Assembly: GCA_963708325.1 (NCBI GenBank)
Contig: OY970203.1
Coordinates: 2,108,001 to 2,172,000, forward strand
Origin: G963708325 sp963708325
GTDB lineage: Bacteria; Actinomycetota; Thermoleophilia; Solirubrobacterales; 70-9
Direction of reading: 5' to 3'
Length of the DNA: 64,000 bases
This document shows positions 35,690-44,362 of this stretch, one piece after another. The position numbers were made by a program, and so were the translations under genes. The notes under the pieces are model-generated. The model saw only the letters and a program-made list of their open reading frames with translations. It was not told where the DNA came from and searched no databases. The stretch's first letter is position 1. Each line of letters opens with the position of its first letter.

Positions 35690-36085
35690 ATGGCACGCAC
35701 GCCAGAGCAGGTGATCGGTCCAGATCGAGCAGCATATGAACGCAGGCTCCGAGAGGAAGTCGGACGCTGGCTTTCGATGATCGACAAAGTCCAATTCGAA
35801 GGTGTTCGTCTCGAACGCACCTATCCGGATACGGCGTTGATCATCTTGTTCCGGCTTGCACGCCGGCCTGAGTGCTTGTATGGCTGGAGAGAATGGATCT
35901 GGGCTGACGAGACATGGGGCCTCGGAGAGATCGATGAGGCCTGGATCAATGTTGTGGTCGACATGATGGAGTGGCTCGACAAGGGCGGACGCTCGCGCCT
36001 GTTAGACGGACCCTGCGAGACGAATGGCATCACATGGATCGGCGCCCCGGGACCGCCACGGCGAAGTGCGGCGCCAAGCCGTTAG
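35690..36085 (+). CDS. Small protein, paralogue A of immunity-like family
   Basis: 131 residues, starting 2 bp after the effector-like stop. Helical N-terminus (YERRLREEVGRWLSMIDKVQ) followed by GVRLERTYPDTALIILFRLA, RRPECLYGWREWIW, an acidic middle (EIDEAWINVVVDMMEWLDKG) and a C-terminal GITWI. Paralogue B (next gene) matches throughout, including RPECL-GWR-WIW and EWLD. Base composition is less GC-rich than the thr or gltB genes. Tight coupling to the upstream gene suggests it neutralises or accompanies that product; family not recognised. Confidence 0.65.
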   Translation: MARTPEQVIGPDRAAYERRLREEVGRWLSMIDKVQFEGVRLERTYPDTALIILFRLARRPECLYGWREWIWADETWGLGEIDEAWINVVVDMMEWLDKGGRSRLLDGPCETNGITWIGAPGPPRRSAAPSR

Positions 36086-36090
36086 CGGAA

Positions 36091-36489
36091 ATGACCGAGC
36101 ACGCTGACAACGGAATGACCTGGAATTCCGAGGACATCGATGCGGTCGATCCTCTTCGCTATGAACGGGAGTTCGCGGAGAAGGTCGAGAGGTATCTCTA
36201 CCTGATCGACAGCGTGCAGGTCCACGGCGTCCGCCTCGATAACTTCGCCGGCCGCACGTCGCTGATCATCCATTTTCGCCTGGGCCAGCGACCGGAATGC
36301 CTATTCGGCTGGCGCGTGTGGATCTGGCGGGGCGAGCGGGGCCAGCGTCCGTTTGACGAGGACCCGGCGAACATCGTCCGCGATCTTTCAGAGTGGCTCG
36401 ACGGCGAGGGACACCGCCGGCTGCTGGAGCCCTGCGACGACGGAATCACCTGGATCGACGCCAACGGTCCGCCACCCCGGCCGAATTAG
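36091..36489 (+). CDS. Small protein, paralogue B of immunity-like family
   Basis: 132 residues from ATG 36091 (5 bp after paralogue A; AGCGGAA upstream). Same fold signature: YEREFAEKVERYLYLIDSVQ, GVRLDNFAGRTSLIIHFRLG, QRPECLFGWRVWIWRGE, NIVRDLSEWLDGE and CDDGITWIDANGPP. Longer in-frame readings begin inside gene A and are disfavoured. Tandem diverged copies next to one effector-like gene are typical of immunity-gene arrays acquired against several toxin variants. No enzyme motif is visible; many aromatic and acidic residues. Confidence 0.65.
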   Translation: MTEHADNGMTWNSEDIDAVDPLRYEREFAEKVERYLYLIDSVQVHGVRLDNFAGRTSLIIHFRLGQRPECLFGWRVWIWRGERGQRPFDEDPANIVRDLSEWLDGEGHRRLLEPCDDGITWIDANGPPPRPN

Positions 36490-37099
36490 TGCCCGGCTCG
36501 CATCCGCGCACTGATCCCGACGAATTCGAGCGCCGCGTGCTCGGTTATCTTCGGCCCGGCGTCTTCGCGTTTCGGTTCACCACCGATGACGCTTGGCTGG
36601 AAGGAGAGTATCCGGAGACCCAGTGGTCGATTACGGCGCCGCGTCGAGTGGCGCTCAGCCGGCAGGCACCAGGAGCTCGCAAAGCGGGTCGCTTCGCTAA
36701 GCCAGATCCGCCCGCCGCAGCGGGCTGAATCTATTGACGTTCTAGCGGCAGTCGTCGAGGCCGCTGAACAACGACTCTTGCGGGACCCCGATGTGGTTTT
36801 CGATGGCGCATTGGCTGCGCATACGGTCTGCGCAACAGCGGCGCTAAGCGTCGGCGCCGAGACTGTGCAACGAGCGCTCGAGGAGTTGGGCCAGGATGCG
36901 CTTGACTGCAACGTACGGGCGTACGTCTGCGACCAGCTTGCTCCGCAGCTCGCTGAGGCGGGCCGACTACGATTGGTGGGAGGTGCTGCCCGTCCGTCCG
37001 CAGAGGCTTGAGCGCTGCGCCCGACACTCGCGTCGTGGCGGGGCCAGGATCAGCGGCAAGAACGCCCGAGTGACGCCACGACGCCCGGACCTCGAATAG
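36489..37099. pseudogene. Decayed/rearranged copy C of the immunity-like family
   Basis: A GTG at 36489 overlapping the stop of copy B opens a frame (DPDEFERRVLGYLRPG, then DDAWLEGEYPETQWSI) clearly related to copy D (37179) but losing similarity after ~50 codons and ending at 36728. A different frame (about 36630-37011; LAAVVEAAEQRLLRDPDVVF) is helical and unrelated. At 37070-37099 a third frame gives VTPRRPDLE-stop, the same C-terminal tail as copy D (37494-37523). It reads as an N-terminal and a C-terminal piece of one family member separated by foreign sequence. The middle frame could be a separate real gene of ~125 residues; not resolved. Confidence 0.5.
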
Positions 37100-37178
37100 G
37101 TCGAATTGCGCCCCCGAGTGGGAATCAGGGCGGCCCTTCCGGGAGCCGTGACCCGTCCGGCTCCATGATTGGCGCGGC

Positions 37179-37523
37179 GTGAATCCCGACGAGTTCGAAA
37201 GGGAGTTCCTCGGGTACCTGCGGCCGGGGCGCTTCGCGCCCTGGATGACCACCGAGGACGTGTGGCTCGAGGGCGAATATCCCGACACTCGCATCGTGGC
37301 GGTGCTTGGAGTCGATCGCCGCGAGGGCGGTCACTAGATCTACCGAAGCCGGGTTTGGCGACCGAGCACGGAACCAACGCCCTATGGACACGCATCCATG
37401 ATTGCGATAGGCATCATGGAGTGGACTGACGCCGCCGCTAGACGTGACTGCGAGCCTGGGAGCGTCTACGAACCGATTCCGCCCGAGCCCAGCGTGACGC
37501 CACGACGCCCGGACCTCGAGTAG
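37179..37523 (+). pseudogene. Copy D of the immunity-like family, broken by one in-frame TAG
   Basis: The frame from GTG 37179 reads NPDEFEREFLGYLRPGRF, MTTEDVWLEGEYPDTRIVAV, then a TAG at 37335-37337, and continues in the same frame through YRSRVWRPST, ASMIAIGIMEWTD and VTPRRPDLE to TAG 37521. Aligned on the shared Asp-Thr pair with paralogue A (35690), the Trp of WIW falls at the same spacing (25th residue) and MEW-D aligns with MEWLD. So the amber codon replaces a residue in the middle of an otherwise intact ~114-codon gene. Possible recent inactivation; a sequencing error cannot be excluded. Confidence 0.6.
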
Positions 37524-37629
37524 ACGCGATCTAGCGGAAACGCCCAACTTGCGGCTTTCGCGCCCGGGCAGCGTTTGTCCGGCCGTCCGTTGGGCAGGCT
37601 CCGGCGAGATTCTCCGGGAGCGCGGCATC

Positions 37630-37635
37630 TATACT
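37630..37635 (+). promoter_or_regulatory. Likely -10 box of gltB
   Basis: TATACT, close to the TATAAT consensus and conspicuous in GC-rich sequence, 62 bp before the gltB GTG. No convincing -35 at 17 bp spacing, which is common in Actinobacteria. The surrounding 37524-37697 region holds no gene. Confidence 0.45.
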
Positions 37636-37697
37636 TTCCGTCCCGCATCACCCCGTCGCGCGCCCGCTCGAAGAAGGCGCGGAACCCGGGAGGTCCA

Positions 37698-40600
37698 GTG
37701 AGCGAAAACTCGTCCCAGCGCCGCCCCGAGCGCTACTCGCCCGAGAGGGCCTGGCGCCCGCGCGTCTCTCCGCCCAGCGTGGAGGACAAGGACGCGTGCG
37801 CGATCTACGCATCGGTGCGCAAGGACGCGACACCCAGCCACGAGCCGGTCACGATCGCGCTCGCCTCGCTGCAGAAGATGCTCCACCGCGCCGGCAACGT
37901 CGACGGCGAGGGCGACGGCTGTGGCCTGTTGGTGGACATCCCCCGCAAGATCTGGGCGGAGGAGGTGCGCGCCGGCGGCCACAACCCGGCGCTGGCGCTG
38001 GAGGACGCGTTCGCCGTCGCCCACGTCTTCGTCGAGCGCTCCCAGGACCTCGAGAAGATCCGCCACGACGCCCGCGAGATGCTCAGCCGCGGCGGCTTCC
38101 GCGTGCTGGCGGAGCGGATCGGCGCCGTCGAGAGCCCCGCGCTCGGCCCGACCGCGCGCGAGGAGGAGCCGCACTTCTGGCAGGTCGCCGGGCTGATGGC
38201 GGACGGGGAGCACATCGAGCGCGCCTCCTTCGAGCGGGCGATCGAGCTGGAGCGCGAGCTGGACGTGCACATCCCCTCCTTCTCCGCCTCCACCTGCGTC
38301 TACAAGGTGATGGGCGCGCCGGCGGTTCTGGGCGCCTACTACCCCGACCTCGCCGACGAGCGCTTCGAGACGGTCGGCTGCTTCGGCCACAACCGCTACT
38401 CGACAAACACCTGGCCCTCGTTCAAGCGCGTGCAGCCGTTCTCGGTGCTCGGCCACAACGGCGAGATCAACACGATCGAGCAGCTCCGCCAGGAGGCGAG
38501 GATGCTCGACGTCCCGATCCAGCCGGGCTGCTCCGACTCCCAGGACCTCAACCGCGTCGTCGAGACCCTGGTCAAGCGGGCCGGCCTCAGCCTCGCCGAG
38601 GCGATGGAGCTGGTGGTGCCGCCGATCGTCGACGAGATCGCCGCCCTGCCCGAAGACATGCACCCCTTCTACATGTACCTGCGCCAGGCGATGGGGCCGT
38701 TCGCGCAGGGGCCGGTGGCGCTGATCGCCCGCCACGGCGACGAGTGCGTGTTCTCGGCCGATGCCCTCGGCCTGCGGCCGCTTTGGCAGGTGGAGAGCGG
38801 CGACGACTTCGTCTTCAGCTCCGAGCCCGGCGTCGTGCCCGTCTCGGAGATGGCCTCCGAGCCCAAGCCGCTGGCCCCCGGCGAGAAGGTGCTCGTCGGG
38901 ATCGACCGCGAGGCCCGCGCCTCGAAGCTTCATCCCCACGACGAGATGCAGCGGATCGTCCGCGACCGCTGGCTGGAGCGCACCGGCGCCGCCGAGCCCG
39001 CCCCCTACGACCGCGCGCTGGAGACCGGCGGCCCGCTGGAGGGGACCGAGATCCCCGGCTACGCCGAGGCCGGGCCGTCCGAGCCGGTCAAGGTGGACGA
39101 CCGCATCCTCGCCGGCTTCGGCTGGCAGCGCGAGGACACGAAGCTGGTCCAGCAGATGGCGTCCAACGGCGCCGAGCCGATCGGCTCGCTCGGATACGAC
39201 GGGCCGCTGGCGGCGCTGTCCCCGGAGCGCCAGAACCTCGCCGACTACTTCAAGGAGACCGTCGCGGTCGTCACCAACCCGGCGATCGACCGGGAGCGCG
39301 AGATCGAGCACTTCTCCACCCGCGCCGTGTTCGGCCGCCGCCCCTCGCTCGACGACCCCTCGAGGGACGCGCGCACCGTCGAGACCGACTTCCCGGTGAT
39401 CCTCGGCGGCCATCACGACATGGCGCCGCTGTCGGACTCGACCTACCGGCGGATCGCCCGCGAGCACCGCACCTACCTGCTCGAGGACCTCTGGGAGGAG
39501 TTCCGCAGCCGCGCAGCGGCGCTGGACATCTCGCTGCTGGAGTCCGAGACGACGCAGGGTGCGGTGGAGCGGCTCAAGCAGGAGGCGGTGAAGAAGGTGC
39601 GCGACGGCGCCGAGCTGCTCGTGCTCACCGACCGCATCGTCTACGACGGCGAGCGCCGCTACCTCGATCCCCATCTCGCCACCTCGGCGGTGGACCAGGC
39701 GCTGAAGCAGATGCGCGTGCGCGAGGGCGAGGAGAACCTGCGGCGCCGCTGCTCGATCGTGCTGCGCTCGGCGGCGATCCGCAACGTCCACGACGTCGTG
39801 CTCGCGCTCGGGCTCGGCGCCAACGGCGTCTGCCCCTACGTGATGGTCGAGGTGATCTGCGTCGAGGAGTACGAGGCCGACGTCTCCAACCTCTGCGCCG
39901 CCCTGCGAAAGGGGATCGAGAAGGTGATCTCGACGATCGGGATCCACGAGTCGCGCGGCTACGCCCGCCAGTTCTCCTCGATCGGGGTGAAGCCCGAGCT
40001 GGCCGAGATCTTCCAGACCGAGCACTGGGCGGCCTCGCCGAGGGGCGGTGTCGGTTACTCCGACCTCGACGAGGACTCCTCCGAGCGCCACCTGATCCTG
40101 AAGGGCGACGCCGACGCCAAGCCGGCCAAGACCTTCCGCTTCTACCCGAAGGTCTACAAGGCCGCGATCGCCGCCTCGACCGGGGCGGGCGACTTCGACC
40201 AGTACTCGCAGAAGGTGCGCGAGCTGGAGGCCGAGCACCCGATCTCGATGCGCCACATCATGGCCCTGCGCTCAGACCGCGAGCCGATCGACCCCGCCTC
40301 GGTGGACGCCAGCGTCGGCCACCACGACTACCCGGTGGTGATCTCCTCGATGAGCTTCGGCTCCCAGTCCGAGCCCGCCTTCCGCGCCTATGCCGAGGCC
40401 GCCAAGCAGATCAACATCCTCTGCATCAACGGCGAGGGCGGCGAGATCCAGGACATGTACGGCCACTACCGCAAGTGGCGCGGCCAGCAGGTCGCCTCCG
40501 GTCGCTTCGGCGTCTCGGCGGAGATGATCAACTCCTCCTACGTCGCCGAGATCAAGATCGGCCAGGGCGCAAAGCCCGGCGAGGGCGGGCACCTGCCCGG

Positions 40601-42347
40601 CAAGAAGGTCTCCGAGAAGGTCGCCGAGGCGCGAAACGCCTCGCCCGGCACCGACCTGATCTCGCCCTCGAACAACCACGACCTCTACTCGATCGAGGAC
40701 CTAGCCGAGCTGATCGACGAGCTGAAGACGGTCAACCCCGACCTGCGCGTCTCGGTGAAGGTGCCGGTCGTCCCCAACATCGGCACGATCGGGCTGGGGA
40801 TCGCCAAGGCGGGCGCCGACATCATCACCCTGTCGGGCTTCGAGGGCGGCACCGGCGCCGCCCGCCAGCACGCCCTGCGCCACGTCGGCCTGCCCTCGGA
40901 CATCGGCACCCGCGCCGTTCACCGCGCGCTGATGGAGGCGGGGATCAGAAACCGCGTCGAGATCTGGGCCGACGGCGGCTACCGGCACGGCTACGACGTC
41001 GTCAAGCTGCACTGCATGGGGGCCAACCGGGTCGCCTTCGGGACGCTGGCGATGGTCTCGCTCGGCTGCACGATCTGCCGCGGCTGCCAGCTCGACACCT
41101 GCCACGTCGGCATCGCCACCCAGATCGAGACCGTCGAGCAGGCGACCGAGCACGGCCTGAAGAAGTTCACCCCCCAGGTCGTGGACGAGGCCGCCGAGAG
41201 CTGCGCCCGCTTCTTCGAGGGCCTCGGCGAGGAGGTCAAGCGCGTGGTCGCCGAGCTGGGCTACGAGCGTGCCCAGGACCTCGTCGGCCGCTACGACCTG
41301 CTCGAGCAGACCAGGATGAAGGACAGGATCGACCTCGCCGAGCTGATCACGCCGCTGGAGGAGTACCTCGACCTCGAGCCGGTGGACCTGCCCGCCGTCG
41401 CCGACGAGCGCGAGGAGGCGGGCCTGGTCGCGGCCCGGCCGATCCGGATGGAGGCGAAGGAGGCGTCGGCCGAGATCGCCTCGCTCGCCGGCCGGATCTC
41501 CGCCGGCAGGGTGGTGCGCGAGGAGTTCCCGCGGCCCACCGACGCCCACGACCGCGTGCTCGGCACCGAGCTCGCCGGCGCGATCTCGCGGGCCCGGATC
41601 TACGCGGGCGGCCCGGAGCCTTCGGAGGAGGTTCTGGCGGAGCTGAGCTTCAACGGCGGCTCGGTCGCCGGGCAGGGCTTCGGGGCGTTCAACGCCTACG
41701 GCCTGGTCGTGCGTGTCGAGGGCGGCGCCCAGGACGGCGTCGGCAAGGCGATGCTCGGCGGCACCGTCTCGATCCTCAAGGGCAAGGCCCGCGACGGCCG
41801 CCGCGTCAACGGCTCGGTCGGCAAGTCGTTTGCCTACGGCGCCCAGCGGGGGCGGCTGTTCGTCCAGGGCTCGGCGGACTCGCGCTTCTGCATCCGCCTG
41901 TCGGGCGCAGACGTGGTCCTGGGCGGCGAGCCCGCCGGGGACATCGACGACTCCCGCGGCTGCATCGTCGACCGCGCCAACGCCAAGGGCTTCGCCTTCG
42001 AGTACATGACCTCGGGGCGGGCCGTCGTGCTCGGCGACATCGGCCCGTGGGCATGCGCCGGGATGACCGGCGGCCGCGTCTACGTGCGGATCAACTCATT
42101 TGGGCTCGACCGCAAGGCGATCGAGCGCCGCCTCGGCGAGGGCGCCCTGGTCGAGCTGGAGGAGCTGGACGCCGAGGGCCTGCTCGACATCGACGACCTG
42201 CTCGGCCACTATGCCGCCGAGCTGAGCGTCACCGGCCAGGACGAGGAGGCCGAGCGCATGCTCGCCCTCGCCGCAGCCGCGCGCGACCACTTCATGATGG
42301 TCGTCCCGCACAAGGTGCAGGCCGACCCCAGCATCTCGACCGAGTAG
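37698..42347 (+). CDS. gltB: Glutamate synthase large subunit
   Basis: 1549 residues, full length. It forms glutamate from glutamine and 2-oxoglutarate. The class II amidotransferase domain starts after a 33-residue pro-segment: catalytic C34 in KDACAIYASVRK, then GHNRYSTNTWPSF and GHNGEINTIEQLR. The central and FMN domains have SSMSFGSQSEPAFRAYAEAA, GEGGEIQDMYGHYRKW and QGAKPGEGGHLPGKKV. The 3Fe-4S Cys are C1124, C1130 and C1135 in GCTICRGCQLDTCHVG. The C-terminal beta-helix domain (GXXGXXXG-type: GGSVAGQGFGAFNAYG) ends in GGRVYVRIN. GTG 37698 follows GGGAGGT. No gltD is adjacent, so the partner subunit is elsewhere or electrons come from ferredoxin. Confidence 0.95.
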   Translation: MSENSSQRRPERYSPERAWRPRVSPPSVEDKDACAIYASVRKDATPSHEPVTIALASLQKMLHRAGNVDGEGDGCGLLVDIPRKIWAEEVRAGGHNPALALEDAFAVAHVFVERSQDLEKIRHDAREMLSRGGFRVLAERIGAVESPALGPTAREEEPHFWQVAGLMADGEHIERASFERAIELERELDVHIPSFSASTCVYKVMGAPAVLGAYYPDLADERFETVGCFGHNRYSTNTWPSFKRVQPFSVLGHNGEINTIEQLRQEARMLDVPIQPGCSDSQDLNRVVETLVKRAGLSLAEAMELVVPPIVDEIAALPEDMHPFYMYLRQAMGPFAQGPVALIARHGDECVFSADALGLRPLWQVESGDDFVFSSEPGVVPVSEMASEPKPLAPGEKVLVGIDREARASKLHPHDEMQRIVRDRWLERTGAAEPAPYDRALETGGPLEGTEIPGYAEAGPSEPVKVDDRILAGFGWQREDTKLVQQMASNGAEPIGSLGYDGPLAALSPERQNLADYFKETVAVVTNPAIDREREIEHFSTRAVFGRRPSLDDPSRDARTVETDFPVILGGHHDMAPLSDSTYRRIAREHRTYLLEDLWEEFRSRAAALDISLLESETTQGAVERLKQEAVKKVRDGAELLVLTDRIVYDGERRYLDPHLATSAVDQALKQMRVREGEENLRRRCSIVLRSAAIRNVHDVVLALGLGANGVCPYVMVEVICVEEYEADVSNLCAALRKGIEKVISTIGIHESRGYARQFSSIGVKPELAEIFQTEHWAASPRGGVGYSDLDEDSSERHLILKGDADAKPAKTFRFYPKVYKAAIAASTGAGDFDQYSQKVRELEAEHPISMRHIMALRSDREPIDPASVDASVGHHDYPVVISSMSFGSQSEPAFRAYAEAAKQINILCINGEGGEIQDMYGHYRKWRGQQVASGRFGVSAEMINSSYVAEIKIGQGAKPGEGGHLPGKKVSEKVAEARNASPGTDLISPSNNHDLYSIEDLAELIDELKTVNPDLRVSVKVPVVPNIGTIGLGIAKAGADIITLSGFEGGTGAARQHALRHVGLPSDIGTRAVHRALMEAGIRNRVEIWADGGYRHGYDVVKLHCMGANRVAFGTLAMVSLGCTICRGCQLDTCHVGIATQIETVEQATEHGLKKFTPQVVDEAAESCARFFEGLGEEVKRVVAELGYERAQDLVGRYDLLEQTRMKDRIDLAELITPLEEYLDLEPVDLPAVADEREEAGLVAARPIRMEAKEASAEIASLAGRISAGRVVREEFPRPTDAHDRVLGTELAGAISRARIYAGGPEPSEEVLAELSFNGGSVAGQGFGAFNAYGLVVRVEGGAQDGVGKAMLGGTVSILKGKARDGRRVNGSVGKSFAYGAQRGRLFVQGSADSRFCIRLSGADVVLGGEPAGDIDDSRGCIVDRANAKGFAFEYMTSGRAVVLGDIGPWACAGMTGGRVYVRINSFGLDRKAIERRLGEGALVELEELDAEGLLDIDDLLGHYAAELSVTGQDEEAERMLALAAAARDHFMMVVPHKVQADPSISTE

Positions 42348-42423
42348 TAGGCGTTTCGCCGAATAGACGGCGCGTAATCGGGTACGGGAGGGGAACGCTC
42401 GAACTCGAGGAGGTGGAAGTTTC

Positions 42424-42675
42424 GTGGCCGTTACCGACTTCCTGCTGCACAAGGTGGGAAGCGCGCTGTGGATGCTTGCGATCGGCGTGCTCCTGGTCTT
42501 CGGTTGGATCGCGGTGCTGGGAGGCATCACGCCGCTCTCCCTGATCGTCCTGGTCCTCGCCGCTGGCACGCTGGTCGCGGTGTATCTGCTGCGCCGGGCC
42601 CGCACGACCCAGGACGAGGGCATGGAGGCCGAGATGGAGGTCGCCCACGACACCCGCGAGCGCCGCGGCTTCTAG
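42424..42675 (+). CDS. Small two-TM membrane protein
   Basis: 83 residues: helix 1 ALWMLAIGVLLVFGWIAVL, helix 2 SLIVLVLAAGTLVAVYLL, then a charged tail (RRARTTQDEGMEAEMEVAHD). GTG 42424 with a strong ribosome site GAGGAGGTGG upstream. Followed by a bidirectional terminator. No family recognised. Confidence 0.7.
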   Translation: MAVTDFLLHKVGSALWMLAIGVLLVFGWIAVLGGITPLSLIVLVLAAGTLVAVYLLRRARTTQDEGMEAEMEVAHDTRERRGF

Positions 42676-42681
42676 GTGGAT

Positions 42682-42716
42682 GGCGCGTTTGTCCCCGATG
42701 CGGGGACAAAGTCGCC
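42682..42716. terminator. Bidirectional hairpin terminator between convergent genes
   Basis: TTTGTCCCC / GGGGACAAA form a perfect 9-bp stem with a 5-nt loop (42688-42710), extended after a 2-nt internal loop by GGCG/CGCC. A/T at the base on both strands. Lies between the small membrane-protein gene (+) and the FHA gene (-). Confidence 0.75.
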
Positions 42717-42737
42717 AGCGGGAGGCCGGTTGGCGCC

Positions 42738-43292
42738 CTAGCGGGCGACGGGCGCTGCGTCGATCACGTGCAGGCGGAAGCGGCCGAGGGTGAGCTCGTC
42801 GCCGTCCCCGAGTCGCGCCCAGTCGACGCGCTCGCCGTTGACGTAGATGCCGTTCAGGCTGCGGTCGTCCAGCACGCGCAGGCCGCCGTCGGGCTGGCGG
42901 ACGATCAGGGCGTGGCGCCGCGACACGGTCGGGTCGTCGAGGCGGATGTCGGCCATCGCGCTCCGACCCACGCGCGTCCAGCCCTCGCCCAGCCGCACCA
43001 GCCGGGGCGCCTCGTCGTCGTCGCCGAAGGCGACGTACTGGCCGGGCTCGGCGATCCCGTCGCGGACGTCGGGCAGCCATTCGGGCTCGCCCTCCTCGAG
43101 CGGCTCGAGATGGGCGTCGGTCGCCTGCGACTCGAACAGGGAAGCCTTGCGAAAGGTGGCGCTGCCGCAGTTGGGGCACTCCGGCACGGGCTCCGCCGCC
43201 GACAACAGGCTGATCGGGAAGCCGCAGTCAAGGCATGCGAATGAGCCCTGGCTGACCCGCGATCCCGTTCGGAACGCCTCGATCGGGTTCAC
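42738..43292 (-). CDS. Zinc-ribbon plus FHA domain protein
   Basis: 184 residues. An N-terminal zinc ribbon (CLDCGFPIS and CPNCGSATF, two CxxC pairs) is followed by a linker and a C-terminal FHA domain: TRVGRSAMADIRLDDPTVSR with RRHALIV (phosphothreonine-binding Arg/Ser), then DDRSLNGIYVNGERVDWARL. FHA domains bind phosphothreonine in Ser/Thr-kinase pathways. GTG 43292 has GGAGAG just upstream and is preferred over ATG 43316. Similar zinc-ribbon/FHA proteins in Actinobacteria act in secretion or cell-wall control; the partner kinase is not in the window. Confidence 0.85.
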   Translation of the reverse strand: MNPIEAFRTGSRVSQGSFACLDCGFPISLLSAAEPVPECPNCGSATFRKASLFESQATDAHLEPLEEGEPEWLPDVRDGIAEPGQYVAFGDDDEAPRLVRLGEGWTRVGRSAMADIRLDDPTVSRRHALIVRQPDGGLRVLDDRSLNGIYVNGERVDWARLGDGDELTLGRFRLHVIDAAPVAR

Positions 43293-43412
43293 CGTCTCTC
43301 CTTCCTTGCGACCCATCCTAGACACGATGGCCAAAAAACGGAACCCCGCTGGACGACATCGCAACCGATATCTCCGCTCGGAGCGTCATTCCCGCCCAGG
43401 CCTGCCTGAAGC

Positions 43413-43712
43413 TCAGATGATCCGGCGCACGGTGAGGGCGCCGGCCGTCGTCCTGACCCGCTCCCGCCGCACGGGATCTCCGAGGCGTTCGGCCGCGGGC
43501 TTGCATTCGCACTGGTCGCAGGCGAACGAGTCCACCGCGCCGCGGTAGACCGTCACGGTCTCGCCCACGACCGGGGCGCGCCGGCAGACCGCGCAGTGGG
43601 CGCTTCCGGCGAACAGCGCGCCGGGCGGAAGGCTGAGGTTCTCGGATCGCGCGTCGACGGCGACGAACGGCGCCCTCCGTCCGGCTGGCCTCGCGACAGC
43701 GCCCGCTTCCAT
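43413..43712 (-). CDS. Small protein with two CxxC motifs (putative zinc ribbon)
   Basis: 99 residues. The middle has HCAVCRRAPVVGETVTVYRG followed by DSFACDQCECKP, two CxxC knuckles 25 residues apart, a likely structural Zn site. The N-terminal ~30 residues are low complexity and the real start could be further in. C-terminal RRERVRTTAGALTVRRII is basic. Not recognised; same strand as the FHA gene, 121 bp away. Confidence 0.55.
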   Translation of the reverse strand: MEAGAVARPAGRRAPFVAVDARSENLSLPPGALFAGSAHCAVCRRAPVVGETVTVYRGAVDSFACDQCECKPAAERLGDPVRRERVRTTAGALTVRRII

Positions 43713-43813
43713 GGCGATGGCTTCGCTGCCAGGGCCCGCATTCCTGCGACGCGGCGAAGCTCGCGTCCCCGGTCGTCCGCGCCGGCACCCGAATATATGA
43801 TCGCGCCGCCCCG

Positions 43814-44326
43814 ATGCGCCCGATCTCAGCCAGCATTGCCGTCGATGCCCCCCGGGAGCGGATCTTCGACCTGCTGGTCGACCTCGCCGCGCGGCCGGCG
43901 TTCACCGACCATTTCCAGTGGCAGCTCAGGCTGGAGAGCCTCGACTCCGCCGGCCCCGACGCCGGGGCGCGGTTCCGCGTCGGAGCGCCCTTCTTCTCCT
44001 CCTGGATGGAGACGGTGATCGTCGAGGCGGAGCGGCCCCACCTGATCGTGGAGAAGGGAAGGGCGGGGCGCAGCGACCGCATCCCCACGTTCACCAGCTG
44101 GGAGCTGGTCCCCGGCCCCGGAGCCGTCACCACCGTGACGGTCGTGTTCTGGACGGAGCCTTCGCATCCGCTCGACCGTCTTCGCGAGCATCTCGGCTCG
44201 GCCGGCTTCCATCGCCGCCAGTGGCGGATCGCGCTGGAGCGCATGCGGGACCTGGCCGAGTCGGGCGGCGACGTCCCCCGCCTGGCGGCCGCCGGGGGCA
44301 ACCGCCACCCCACCGGGGTGGCGTGA
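43814..44326 (+). CDS. SRPBCC (START/Bet v1-like) ligand-binding protein
   Basis: 170 residues, polyketide-cyclase/SRPBCC fold: SASIAVDAPRERIFDLLVDL (strand 1 and helix), PAFTDHFQWQLRL, then an antiparallel sheet (GARFRVGAP, ETVIVEAERPHLIVEKGR, TSWELVPGPGAVTTVTVVFW) and a long C-terminal helix (RRQWRIALERMRDLAES). The family binds hydrophobic ligands. ATG 43814. Role unknown. Confidence 0.83.
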   Translation: MRPISASIAVDAPRERIFDLLVDLAARPAFTDHFQWQLRLESLDSAGPDAGARFRVGAPFFSSWMETVIVEAERPHLIVEKGRAGRSDRIPTFTSWELVPGPGAVTTVTVVFWTEPSHPLDRLREHLGSAGFHRRQWRIALERMRDLAESGGDVPRLAAAGGNRHPTGVA

Positions 44327-44362
44327 GGGCTCCCGGGACGCTCGAATAGACTTTCGCCGCCG

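Noticed and set aside
37796..42544. Frame-shifted 1582-codon plus-strand frame and 875-codon minus-strand frame over gltB
   Set aside because: gltB itself has all family motifs in one frame; the others are low-complexity shadows.
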